This document shows positions 1-7,003 of a stretch of DNA of 14,270 nucleotides, piece after piece. A program made the translations under genes and the position numbers. Position 1 is the stretch's first letter. Every line of letters starts with the position of its first letter. Under the pieces are notes generated by a model. That model did not search any database. It was not told the DNA's origin and was given only the letters and a program-made list of their open reading frames with translations. Source of the DNA: an uncultured Saprospiraceae bacterium (GTDB taxonomy: Bacteria; Bacteroidota; Bacteroidia; Chitinophagales; Saprospiraceae); contig CALGLY010000154.1 of assembly GCA_937959095.1 (NCBI GenBank), positions 1-14,270 on the forward strand, given 5' to 3'.

Positions 1-41
1 TTATTTCTTCCTGTAGCTAAAAAATCCATTTGTTTTGTTGT

Positions 42-69
42 GTAGAGAAAATTCATGAAATTTCTCTAC
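42..69. promoter_or_regulatory. 28-bp palindrome upstream of the SpoIIM-family gene
   Basis: The left arm GTAGAGAAA (42-50) is matched exactly by TTTCTCTAC (61-69), and the centre TTCATGAA (52-59) is itself palindromic, so only the A/A pair at 51/60 breaks symmetry. It lies just upstream of a TATCTTAG -7-like box (76-83) and about 33 bp before the ATG, where a dimeric repressor would cover the -33 region. It is AT-rich with no T-run, so a terminator for an upstream gene is less likely. Operator function is inferred from position and symmetry only. Confidence 0.4.
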
Positions 70-75
70 TTCCCG

Positions 76-83
76 TATCTTAG
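76..83 (+). promoter_or_regulatory. Possible -7 element of the SpoIIM-family gene
   Basis: TATCTTAG matches seven of eight positions of the Bacteroidota -7 consensus TAnnTTTG. It lies about 20 bp upstream of the ATG at 103, which would give a very short leader. I could not find a clear -33 TTTG at correct spacing because that region is occupied by the palindrome at 42-69. Confidence 0.3.
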
Positions 84-102
84 CGGAAACAACGAATAAC
101 GT

Positions 103-1947
103 ATGCGCGAAACCCAATTCATAGAACAAAATAAGGAAAAATGGGCGGCTTTTGAGGACATCTTGAATAGCCCAAATAAAGACCCTGAAAAACTGCAAGA
201 GGTCTTCATACAAGTGACCGATGACCTTTCCTATGCGCGCACCTTTTACCCGAATCGCTCGGTTCGGGTCTATCTGAATGGCTTGGCGCAGCAAATCTTC
301 GTGAGCCTTTACAACAATAGAAAATCGCGCCGCAATCGCCTTGTCAATTTCTGGACAGATGAATTGCCTGAATTGGTATACGAATCGCGCAAGGCATTCT
401 TACTTTCCTTTCTCGTTTTTTTAGGGGCATTCCTGATAGGGACACTTTCTTCTGCCATGGATCCGGAGTTTGTAGAGGTCATCTTAGGCGATAGCTATGT
501 GGAGATGACCCGCGCAAATATTGAATCGGGTGATCCGATGCGCGTCTACAAAGAGCGCGATCAAATGGGGATGTCACTAGGTATTGCTGGCAATAATCTC
601 TTCGTTGCTTTCCTGACTTTCGTGATGGGCATTTTCTTGATGATTGGTTCCTTGGCGGTCTTGGTGAGTAATGGCATTATGGTGGGTGCGTTTCAGTTCT
701 TTTTTATAAAAGAAGGTCTATTCGTAGAGTCCTTTCTCACGATTTGGACGCATGGTACGCTTGAAATATCCGCTATCATCATTGCGGGGGCAGCAGGTAT
801 CACGATGGGGCGCGGCTTGGTTTTTCCTGGTACCTATTCGCGCATAAAAGCCTTTCGCGTATCTGCACGGCGCGGCTTGAAAATCATGGTCGGAGTCACG
901 CCTATCTTTATTTTAGCCGCCTTTATAGAAGGCTTTTTGACCCGCTACACCGAAACGCCTGACATTATCCGCTTGCTTTTTATTTTACTTTGTTTGATTT
1001 ATGTGGTTGGCTACTTTGTGTGGTATCCGCTTTGGAAGGCAAAAAAGGAAGGCTTCAATGTGACCAATCGCTTGCATAAAATGACTCCCGATGCAGCACT
1101 CGATATAGAATGGTATAAAGTGAAACCCGTCAGCGAAATATTTGAAGATGGGGTAGAATTATATCGCCAACACTTCGGACATATCGCTCGCACGGCGGTG
1201 CTTGGTGGCTTGATATATACAGCAAGTGCTACCCTCTTAGCGAGTTCTCCTTCGGAAGCTTTTGTATTTCCATATAAGCTATTTGGCACGCTTTCTGTCA
1301 TTGACCAGTTTTTCGTCAATGAAGAAGTTTCCTTGCTCTTTCTCCTGATTCCAATCGTATTGGCAATGGTTTATTATCGTGTTTTTTATGTCCCAGTTCA
1401 AAAAGCAGAAGCTACTTCTGCAACTCGTTGGATGGCAATCCTGAAAGCTTCCTTACTTGGTATCATAACTTATGCAAGTCTTTATCTTGCCCAATTTAGC
1501 GTGATGCTTTATGCTTTGCCGCTTTTTCTTTCTGCTTTGTTTTTGTGGGCAGCTATTGCTTTTCAGAGTAAAGAAAATATCTATTACAGCTCTCGGCAAG
1601 GACTGGAATTACTCGCTACGAGCTATGGCAAATCCATTAGTCTTTTTCTACTCTTAGCCTTAGTTAGTTTATTGTTTTTTAATATTATGGATACAATGGT
1701 CTTGGGCTTCTACTTCGATTTATTAGCTTGGATTTTTCATTTTGAGCAAGCTCGAATGGATCAAATCGCAGCCATTGCACTCACCTTTATCACAGTAAGC
1801 GTTTTGCTACTAATTTTCCAATTTTTCTTAGCGGCTTATGAAGTCTTGTCCTATTCTTTAGTGGAAACAAAAGAGGCGGTGCAGCTCCGAAATCGCATTC
1901 AGGATATCGCAATTCCTACACGGATACAGGGTTTGGAAAAGGAATGA
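103..1947 (+). CDS. SpoIIM (stage II sporulation protein M)-family membrane protein with extended C-terminal membrane half
   Basis: A 614-residue polytopic inner-membrane protein. Residues 1-95 are soluble, with an arginine-rich stretch (NRKSRRNR, 72-79). Hydrophobic segments follow near 98-118, 164-198, 220-236, 262-280 and 290-311. The motif HGTLEISA (217-224) with its conserved His/Glu, and the glycine-rich segment after it, are typical of the SpoIIM/DUF95 fold. Bacteroidota have no endospores; relatives often sit beside RDD, DUF4129 and MoxR genes, and their role is unknown. Family members usually end near 320-340 residues, whereas this one continues from about 318 to 614 with several more membrane segments. 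It finishes in a charged tail (YSLVETKEAVQLRNRI) resembling the end of DUF4013/GDPD-membrane-type proteins, so it may be a fusion of two neighbouring operon genes. The ATG at 103 is the first in frame and gives the expected soluble N-terminus. No neighbour from the usual cluster is visible here. Confidence 0.8.
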   Translation: MRETQFIEQNKEKWAAFEDILNSPNKDPEKLQEVFIQVTDDLSYARTFYPNRSVRVYLNGLAQQIFVSLYNNRKSRRNRLVNFWTDELPELVYESRKAFLLSFLVFLGAFLIGTLSSAMDPEFVEVILGDSYVEMTRANIESGDPMRVYKERDQMGMSLGIAGNNLFVAFLTFVMGIFLMIGSLAVLVSNGIMVGAFQFFFIKEGLFVESFLTIWTHGTLEISAIIIAGAAGITMGRGLVFPGTYSRIKAFRVSARRGLKIMVGVTPIFILAAFIEGFLTRYTETPDIIRLLFILLCLIYVVGYFVWYPLWKAKKEGFNVTNRLHKMTPDAALDIEWYKVKPVSEIFEDGVELYRQHFGHIARTAVLGGLIYTASATLLASSPSEAFVFPYKLFGTLSVIDQFFVNEEVSLLFLLIPIVLAMVYYRVFYVPVQKAEATSATRWMAILKASLLGIITYASLYLAQFSVMLYALPLFLSALFLWAAIAFQSKENIYYSSRQGLELLATSYGKSISLFLLLALVSLLFFNIMDTMVLGFYFDLLAWIFHFEQARMDQIAAIALTFITVSVLLLIFQFFLAAYEVLSYSLVETKEAVQLRNRIQDIAIPTRIQGLEKE

Positions 1948-2004
1948 AATTAAAATGAAAATAGGAATGAAAATTAGCTTTTCATTTCTATTTTCATTTT
2001 AATT
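1948..2004. terminator. Bidirectional AT-rich hairpin terminator
   Basis: A 26-nt left arm (1948-1973) and a 26-nt right arm (1979-2004) are complementary at every position but one, which is a G·U pair in one transcript. The loop is TTAGC (1974-1978). It begins directly after the TGA of the SpoIIM-family gene and ends 10 bp before the stop of the convergent YceI gene, so it can end transcription from both sides. The stem is almost all A/T with a T-rich 3' arm in each direction, and there is no GC clamp. Confidence 0.7.
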
Positions 2005-2014
2005 ATCGGACTAT

Positions 2015-2698
2015 TTAGCTCGCCGCATTCAAGGTAATCTGCAAAGTAATATCATTACTAATAATTCTATCCTTGGCAAGATTTTCCAATTTTGCTGCTT
2101 CTTCGCCACCATAAGTGATACCCCATTGTGTGCGATCAATCGTAAACTCAGGCGTAGTAGCCGTCATTTTACCACCTGCAATCGCTACATTAGCTGGAAT
2201 AGTTACTTGCTTGCTCGTGCCTAGCAGTGTCAAATTGCCTGTGATATTGTGCGTCACTTTCATATCGCCTTCTACTGCATCCACGCTTGTGATTTCAAAA
2301 GTAGCAGTTGGATGATTAGGTACATTAAAAAAATCAGGGGAAGATAAATGCCCTATGAGCTGCCCAGCCGATTTTTCATCTTCAATATCTGTATTTTTCA
2401 GCGAAGCCATATCTATGGTGAAGGAACCAGCCACTAGCTTACCCCCTTCTACTGAAAGTTCGCCACCACTAAGTGCCATCGTACCTGTATGCGCACTGTT
2501 TGTAAAGCTTTTTTTACCTATCCAATTAATCGTACTAGCAGCTGCATTTACTTTGAAGGTTTGTGCAGCCATAGTTGCTTCTGCTGCTTTTTCTGTCGCT
2601 TCTTGCGCCTCTACTTTTTCGCCTGTGTTTCCAGAACTACAAGCTACTAGGCATCCAATAAGTGCAAAAAGCAACATTGATTTAAGAGCAATTCTCAT
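2015..2698 (-). CDS. YceI-family lipoprotein
   Basis: A 227-residue lipoprotein. The start is taken at the ATG at 2698 because it gives a compact lipoprotein signal (MRIALKSMLLFALIGCLVAC, lipid-attached Cys20); a TTG at 2722 would add eight residues before it. After an Ala/Glu-rich linker (about 21-47), a YceI domain fills the rest: an FKVNAAASTINWIGKK opening, SFTIDMASLKNTDI, a GHLSSPDFFNV segment, TATFEI, an NITGNLTLLG strand, and an FTIDRTQWGITYGG block near the end. YceI proteins are lipocalin-like barrels that bind isoprenoid or other amphiphilic molecules, usually in the periplasm; the ligand here is unknown. The residues after Cys (SSGNTGE) lack the acidic surface-export pattern, so a periplasmic location is favoured. 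It lies 110 bp downstream of the MerR gene on the same strand and may be co-transcribed. Confidence 0.9.
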   Translation of the reverse strand: MRIALKSMLLFALIGCLVACSSGNTGEKVEAQEATEKAAEATMAAQTFKVNAAASTINWIGKKSFTNSAHTGTMALSGGELSVEGGKLVAGSFTIDMASLKNTDIEDEKSAGQLIGHLSSPDFFNVPNHPTATFEITSVDAVEGDMKVTHNITGNLTLLGTSKQVTIPANVAIAGGKMTATTPEFTIDRTQWGITYGGEEAAKLENLAKDRIISNDITLQITLNAAS

Positions 2699-2735
2699 CG
2701 TTGAAATTGTTTTGATGTACAAAATAATGCTATAA

Positions 2736-2793
2736 TGCGTTAATGCGCCAATATGTTAATAGGAAATCATTATCGCATTTCCACATTAACGCA
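2736..2793. repeat. Nested inverted repeat between MerR and YceI genes
   Basis: TGCGTTAATG (2736-2745) is repeated in inverted form as CATTAACGCA (2784-2793), a perfect 10-bp match around a 38-nt loop. Inside the loop, the inner end of the left arm (AATGCG) also pairs with CGCATT at 2774-2779, giving alternative hairpins. It occupies most of the gap upstream of the YceI start. It could be an operator, an RNA structure in a MerR-YceI transcript, or a weak terminator; no T-run supports the last. Confidence 0.4.
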
Positions 2794-2808
2794 CTTTATC
2801 ATTACGAT

Positions 2809-3690
2809 TTATAAACTATCGAGGAAGTGAATGGTTTGCTCCAGGCTTTTCAAGACCTGTACGCCTTGTGAGGACTGTACGTCTTGTGCGATGACTTGAT
2901 AGCCCGATAGCAAAATTTGACTTTCAGGAAATTGCTCTGCTAATTTATCTGTATACTTCTGAACAGATTGTTTTGCAAAGGTTTCCGTAATCATGGTGTA
3001 AATATAGTCAGGTTTATGAATTTTGTACGCATCTTGAAGATCGCTTATGGAAATATCTTGCCCCAAGTAAATAACTCGGTTTTGCCGCGATTTCAGTAGA
3101 TAATGCAAAAATAACAAACTCAACTCTTGGCGTTCGCCTTCAGGTAGGTAGAGTAGAAATTTTTTAGTTCCTGGTGCTGTAGCAAAGGTTTCCTTATCAA
3201 TAGCTACAATGATTTTTTGGCGAATGAGGTAACTAATGAAGTTTTCCTGCACTGGATTGATAGACCCCGTCAACCAAAGCAAGCTCAATTTATCCAAAAA
3301 TGGATGTATAACTTCTGTCATTGTGCGCTCGAAGCCCATCTGCTGAATATTCATCGAAATGATTCTATCGAATTTATATTCGTCCATTTCAATCATAGAG
3401 ATGGTAAGCGCGTCGAGTTGGGTACTGTATTCAAAATTGATTTCAGAAATGGCGGCTACCTTTTCCCCTATTTCCGTCTTGGTCAATTTTGCGATTTTAG
3501 AAATCTTAATACCATTGCGATTGAGGAGGGCAACATTGAGGAGAAACTTGAGGTCTTCATCCTGATAATAGCGAATATTGGTTTGGGTACGTTGCGGGTT
3601 TAGAATCCCATAGCGTTGCTCCCATATTCGGATGGTATGCGCCTTGATACCTGAGAGCTTTTCCAAATCTTTGATTGAATAAATAGCCAA
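2809..3690 (-). CDS. MerR-family regulator with degenerate cobalamin-binding domain
   Basis: A 293-residue transcription factor. Residues 1-70 are a MerR winged helix (YSIKDLEKLSGIKAHTIRIWEQRYGIL, with the RYY wing at 40-42). Residues about 95-165 form the four-helix cap and about 175-290 the Rossmann-like B12-binding domain, as in CarH/LitR photoreceptors. The ligands look lost: the cap motif Wx9EH reads W139-x9-E149-N150, and the lower-ligand motif (D/E)xHxxG reads E186-R-Q188-E-L-S191. Adenosylcobalamin binding and light sensing are therefore doubtful. Relatives repress carotenoid or photolyase genes, none of which is in view. The start is TTG at 3690: there is no in-frame ATG before the upstream stop at 3703-3705, and TTG gives the usual family N-terminus. 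It is followed on the same strand by the YceI gene and is divergent from the tandem lipoproteins. Confidence 0.88.
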   Translation of the reverse strand: MAIYSIKDLEKLSGIKAHTIRIWEQRYGILNPQRTQTNIRYYQDEDLKFLLNVALLNRNGIKISKIAKLTKTEIGEKVAAISEINFEYSTQLDALTISMIEMDEYKFDRIISMNIQQMGFERTMTEVIHPFLDKLSLLWLTGSINPVQENFISYLIRQKIIVAIDKETFATAPGTKKFLLYLPEGERQELSLLFLHYLLKSRQNRVIYLGQDISISDLQDAYKIHKPDYIYTMITETFAKQSVQKYTDKLAEQFPESQILLSGYQVIAQDVQSSQGVQVLKSLEQTIHFLDSL

Positions 3691-4037
3691 TATAATCGCT
3701 TTTTAATGGAGAACTTAATATAATGAAATAATAAAGCTAGGAATATTTCAAATAAGCAAACCTACTTATTTTCCCTATCCCTTTCCAATTACCGCACTAA
3801 CGTGATGCTAAAGGAATAGTTCATCATAGTTTGTAAAAAAGTATGAAAATAGGAATAATTCTTTTGTTTTCGCTTACAATTGTAGCGTTGGATACGTTGT
3901 TGTTAAAAATTTAATATTTCAAGAAAGTAAGAATTATCAAAATTATCATTTTTAAAAAATTTAGAGTACTTTTATAATTATCTAAGTTATGTTTGAAATT
4001 TGATACAATATTTTTCATCCGATAAAATTTCACACAC
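3691..4037. other. Intergenic region between divergent MerR and lipoprotein genes
   Basis: About 350 bp of very AT-rich sequence. It must hold the promoter of the MerR gene on the minus strand and that of the lipoprotein pair on the plus strand. A perfect -7 match lies at 3988-3995. A 23-codon hydrophobic reading frame (3843-3914) is present but unconvincing. I see no RNA gene or strong hairpin. Confidence 0.6.
3988..3995 (+). promoter_or_regulatory. -7 element (TAnnTTTG) for the tandem lipoprotein genes
   Basis: TATGTTTG fits TAnnTTTG exactly and lies about 43 bp before the ATG at 4038, giving a leader of roughly 35 nt. No good -33 TTTG is seen 17-23 bp upstream; the region is A/T tracts. 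The call rests on the -7 box and its position. Confidence 0.4.
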
Positions 4038-4655
4038 ATGAAAACGTTAAGAATTACATTTTTGAGCTTTTTTGCTTGCTGCCTATTATTTACAGCTTGT
4101 CAGCAAGATGAATCTCTGCATGATGTAGTGGTAGAACCTACAGAGCTAGAATTAGCAGAGTCGTATTTAATCCAAGAGCGTTCTCTGATTCTTTTTGCGG
4201 CATTGAAGGTAGATTATGATAGATATGAAGTGACGGGTTATATCGTGGATAAATTTGCGACCATAAGAGAAGTGAATATGCAAGGCAATACGATTAAAGA
4301 CTTCGGACGTGATATTATCTCTGATGAAGTATTGCGTAAGTTATATGCACATAGTACTGAAATAGAAGACCTCTCTAAACTTGACGTAGCAGATATGGCT
4401 AGAGCAGCAAAAAGTCTAGTAGAAGATGACCTTGCAACTGAAGATGTAGATGTTTTGTCGAGTAGACTTTATTTGGCTTTCGAGTTTGATTCTCAAATTC
4501 AATCAACAGCAGATTGTGTTTCAGCTAGTGGACTACTTTACGCGCAGCAACTTATAGATGCTCAAGGACGGTTTAGTGGGTCGAATAGCCATGCTTTAGG
4601 AACGGATATTTTGACTTGGTTGCAAGGGCTTGAAGCTACTTATGATAAGGATTAA
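4038..4655 (+). CDS. Predicted surface lipoprotein of unknown family, first of tandem pair
   Basis: A 205-residue lipoprotein that I cannot assign to a family. The signal peptide ends in LLFTAC (Cys21). The next residues, QQDE, resemble the acidic lipoprotein export signal that sends Bacteroidota lipoproteins to the cell surface. The mature part is acidic and mostly helical in appearance, with no membrane segment or catalytic motif. Blocks shared with the following gene are EPTELELA, QERSLILFAAL, GYI-DKFATIREVN, GRDIISD-VLR, MARAAK, SSRLYLAFEF and, at the end, DILTWLQ; hand alignment gives roughly 60-65% identity over the whole length. A lone cysteine (TADCVSASG) lies where the paralogue has two. 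A surface binding or structural role is plausible but unproven. It is transcribed divergently from MerR and heads toward the susD end. Confidence 0.8.
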   Translation: MKTLRITFLSFFACCLLFTACQQDESLHDVVVEPTELELAESYLIQERSLILFAALKVDYDRYEVTGYIVDKFATIREVNMQGNTIKDFGRDIISDEVLRKLYAHSTEIEDLSKLDVADMARAAKSLVEDDLATEDVDVLSSRLYLAFEFDSQIQSTADCVSASGLLYAQQLIDAQGRFSGSNSHALGTDILTWLQGLEATYDKD

Positions 4656-4677
4656 TAAATTGTACATCAAGTTTTTT

Positions 4678-4712
4678 TTGATGACGGTCATTTTGTAAAT
4701 GACCGTCATCAA
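4678..4712 (+). repeat. Perfect 16-bp intercistronic hairpin between the lipoprotein paralogues
   Basis: TTGATGACGGTCATTT (4678-4693) is exactly complementary to 4697-4712 around a three-base loop TGT. A run of eight T (4672-4679) comes before the stem on the plus strand and an A-rich stretch follows, the reverse of an intrinsic terminator for this strand. CATCAA at 4665-4670 can also pair with the start of the left arm. A role as mRNA processing or stability element, or partial attenuator between two co-transcribed genes, fits better than full termination. Confidence 0.6.
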
Positions 4713-4736
4713 GAACGAAAATAAAATTACATACAG

Positions 4737-5357
4737 ATGAAAACAATAAGAATTACATATTTAATGCTTTTTGCTTGTTTGTTATGCTTCACAGCTTGCC
4801 AACAAGATGAATTGTTAAATGATGTAGCAGTGGTAGAACCGACCGAATTGGAATTGGCAAGTTCTTATTTAGCACAAGAACGTTCTTTAATTTTGTTTGC
4901 CGCCCTGCAAGTAGATCATGAGAACAATGAAGTGTCAGGCTATATTATAGATAAATTTGCGACCATACGAGAAGTAAATCTGGAGCAAAGTAAAACGGTA
5001 GAAGACCTCGGACGCGATATCATCTCTGATAAAGTATTGCGTGAATTACATGAGTATAGTACTGAAGTCGGAGAATTATCTAAAATTGAACTCGCCAATA
5101 TGGCTAGAGCAGCAAAAGGCTTATCGGAACAAGATCGCGCAAGTGAAAATGCAGATAATGCTTCAAGTAGACTTTATTTGGCGTTTGAGTTTAATGCGAT
5201 TCCTGAAGAATGCGATTGCTCTTCCTCTAGTGATGGCGTTCTTTATTCCCAATTGATGATACATGCTCAAGGGCATTTGAATGGCGAAAATAGTAAGCCC
5301 GTAGCAGCAGATATTTTGACTTGGTTGCAAACGATTGAAGAGGCAAATGATAAATAG
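4737..5357 (+). CDS. Predicted surface lipoprotein of unknown family, second of tandem pair
   Basis: A 206-residue paralogue of the preceding gene, starting 81 bp after its stop. The signal peptide (MKTIRITYLMLFACLLCFTA) ends at Cys21, followed by QQDE as in the first copy, which again suggests surface export. Differences cluster in three places: the variable stretch after the second conserved block, residues 137-146 with many Asn/Ser/Asp, and a cysteine-serine patch (EECDCSSSSDG) that carries two cysteines. The pattern of conserved blocks and variable linkers implies duplication followed by divergence with the fold kept. No promoter of its own is obvious in the 4713-4736 leader, so it is probably read from the upstream gene through the hairpin. 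It ends 30 bp before a strong terminator and converges on susD. Function unknown. Confidence 0.8.
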   Translation: MKTIRITYLMLFACLLCFTACQQDELLNDVAVVEPTELELASSYLAQERSLILFAALQVDHENNEVSGYIIDKFATIREVNLEQSKTVEDLGRDIISDKVLRELHEYSTEVGELSKIELANMARAAKGLSEQDRASENADNASSRLYLAFEFNAIPEECDCSSSSDGVLYSQLMIHAQGHLNGENSKPVAADILTWLQTIEEANDK

Positions 5358-5386
5358 GGAAAGTCTATTTGAAGATTTCACGATAA

Positions 5387-5424
5387 AAAAATGGCTTCCA
5401 ACTATCAAGTTGGAAGCCATTTTT
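5387..5424. terminator. Bidirectional intrinsic terminator
   Basis: A perfect 17-bp stem: AAAAATGGCTTCCAACT (5387-5403) pairs with 5408-5424 around the loop ATCA. The stem has a GC-containing core with an A-tract on the left and a T-tract on the right, so it works on both strands. It separates the second lipoprotein gene from the convergent susD-like gene and should end both transcription units. Confidence 0.9.
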
Positions 5425-5493
5425 ATAATATAGATGTTTTGATAATTTCACTGATAACGAATAATTATCAATTTTAAATTATCAATTCAAATT

Positions 5494-6822
5494 CTATCCT
5501 TCTTCTGTAACAGGACGTGGAAATTGTGTGTGAATCACATCACCTGCACGATCCGTTTCTATCTGATCTAAGCGACCCCAACGACGCATATCTACCCAAC
5601 GGTGTCCTTCTCCGAATAGAGAATAACGACGCTCATAAATGAGTGCATCGGTTGCTTCATCAGCACTTAGTCCATCCGCTAGAGGTGCTAGACCTGCAGC
5701 TTCACGTACTATATTCAATGCGAATACTGCACCATCTACATCGCCATTTTGTAGGCGTGCTTCTGCCATCATCAATACCAATTCTTCGTTACGAATCATC
5801 GGTACAGGTGCCGTATTACTTGTATATAGTGCTAATTGATAATCACTAGAAAGGTTATCAATAGAAGAGGTAGTAGGTACGCCATCTGGCTCAAAAAGAG
5901 AACTCTTTTCTCCTACACGCATATCACCTGCTGCTGCATCATTAATGAAGCCCATTTGTACCATGAACTGATCTTGATTTGGTACTACTACTAGTGGATT
6001 TGTTATGTCGTTTCCACTTGAACCAAATACGTGATATACGCCCATTTTTAGGTCTCCTTGCATATCCATGAAGGATTGCCCCAATGCAGTAGTCACTCCT
6101 CCTGTATCTCCTTGATACAGATTCACACGAGCTGCAATAGCACGGTTGAATTGTGCGAAGGTTGCTGGCGTATCGAAACCTGCAAAACCAGAAGATAACG
6201 CAACTGGGAAACTTTCACCTGCAGCTGTTAGCTTAGAATAAGCATCATCTAGCATTCCTTCTAGTGCATCCAAACTACCTTCGTAGCTTAGGAATGCGCC
6301 TAGGTTATTCGCATCTGCTACATCTACACGGATACCATTTTGGTATTGGCGACTTAGCTCTAGCGACAAAGAGTATGCCTTTAATGTTTCTGCAAGACCA
6401 ACAAGTCCATTTTTCTCTGCATCACTCAAACCTGCTAAAGAGTTGCTAATTGCACCTACGAAATTATTAGTGTTACGTGCTACACGATATACTTGCGAAA
6501 AGCTACGTGTGGTCAAGAAGCCATTATTATCTAATACGGCACCATCTGCACCCAATAATTCTCCTGTATAACGTGGATCTGTACCACGCAAATCATAATA
6601 TTCACGACCTACCATACTTACGGTATTGTAGTGAAAGCCCATATCAGTACGAAGGATGGACTCTACGCCAGAAGCTAATAATTGCAAATCGGCTAAAGAA
6701 GCTCCATCCAGCAAATCTTCTGCTGTAGGAGCATTAGGATTGCCAAAATCTTCTACCTCGCAGCTTACAAAAGCAAGGCTGAAAACGAAGAGTAGGCAAA
6801 ATATTTTAATAAATGATTTCAT
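5494..6822 (-). CDS. SusD/RagB-family nutrient-binding outer-membrane lipoprotein
   Basis: A 442-residue lipoprotein with signal peptide ending AFVSC (Cys21), followed by EVEDFG, an acidic pattern consistent with surface export. SusD proteins form the hinged lid of a SusC TonB-dependent channel and capture the substrate before import. Supporting features are the NPNAPT segment after the signal, TPR-like helices through the middle (for example RVARNTNNFVGAI), the conserved late block RNEELVLMMAEARLQNGD, the INYxREAAG-type stretch NIVREAAGLAPL, YERRYSLFGEGHRWVDMRRWGRL, and an FPRPVTEEG end. The length is at the short end of the family. It lies downstream of its susC partner and shares its direction, separated by 273 bp that contain a large palindrome. 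The bound substrate cannot be predicted from sequence, and no degradative enzyme for a glycan is nearby. Confidence 0.93.
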   Translation of the reverse strand: MKSFIKIFCLLFVFSLAFVSCEVEDFGNPNAPTAEDLLDGASLADLQLLASGVESILRTDMGFHYNTVSMVGREYYDLRGTDPRYTGELLGADGAVLDNNGFLTTRSFSQVYRVARNTNNFVGAISNSLAGLSDAEKNGLVGLAETLKAYSLSLELSRQYQNGIRVDVADANNLGAFLSYEGSLDALEGMLDDAYSKLTAAGESFPVALSSGFAGFDTPATFAQFNRAIAARVNLYQGDTGGVTTALGQSFMDMQGDLKMGVYHVFGSSGNDITNPLVVVPNQDQFMVQMGFINDAAAGDMRVGEKSSLFEPDGVPTTSSIDNLSSDYQLALYTSNTAPVPMIRNEELVLMMAEARLQNGDVDGAVFALNIVREAAGLAPLADGLSADEATDALIYERRYSLFGEGHRWVDMRRWGRLDQIETDRAGDVIHTQFPRPVTEEG

Positions 6823-6842
6823 TTAAAATCTGTTTATTCGAT

Positions 6843-7003
6843 AGAGTTGTTCAGAAATAAGAATTGCGAATATGAAATTTAGATTTTTGTGCTAGATGAA
6901 GCTCTTTTTGGAATGCATAGCCTTAGCTATGGACGAGAAAAAAGCTAAAATATAGCGCGAAAAGATATTTTCATATACCAAGTTATTATTTTTGAACAAC
7001 TCT
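6843..7003. mobile_element. 161-bp MITE-like imperfect palindrome in the susC-susD spacer
   Basis: The ends are 18-bp inverted repeats with one mismatch: AGAGTTGTTCAGAAATAA at 6843-6860 and its inverse at 6986-7003. Similarity between the two halves continues inward (ATATGAAA, GCTA and AGCT-T-rich blocks) to a perfect central hairpin CATAGC/GCTATG (6916-6931). GAT flanks both sides (6840-6842 and 7004-7006) and could be a 3-bp target duplication, although GATAATT recurs on the right and weakens this. There is no reading frame, so any transposase would act in trans; the terminal sequence is reminiscent of IS5-type ends, a weak inference. In the susCD transcript it would fold into a long hairpin. 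Confidence 0.6.

Noticed and set aside
2699..2722. TTG start eight codons upstream for the YceI lipoprotein
   Set aside because: The ATG at 2698 gives a normal-length lipoprotein signal; the extension only lengthens the n-region.
3843..3914. 23-codon hydrophobic reading frame (MKIGIILLFSLTIVALDTLL...)
   Set aside because: Very short, in AT-rich DNA, with no ribosome-binding or conservation evidence; could be a leader or small membrane peptide but cannot be supported.
4672..4712. Ordinary intrinsic terminator for the first lipoprotein gene
   Set aside because: The T-run precedes the stem on the coding strand and A-rich sequence follows it, opposite to the required order.
6843..7003. Complete insertion sequence
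   Set aside because: At 161 bp with no reading frame it cannot encode a transposase; only a non-autonomous element or an RNA structure is possible.
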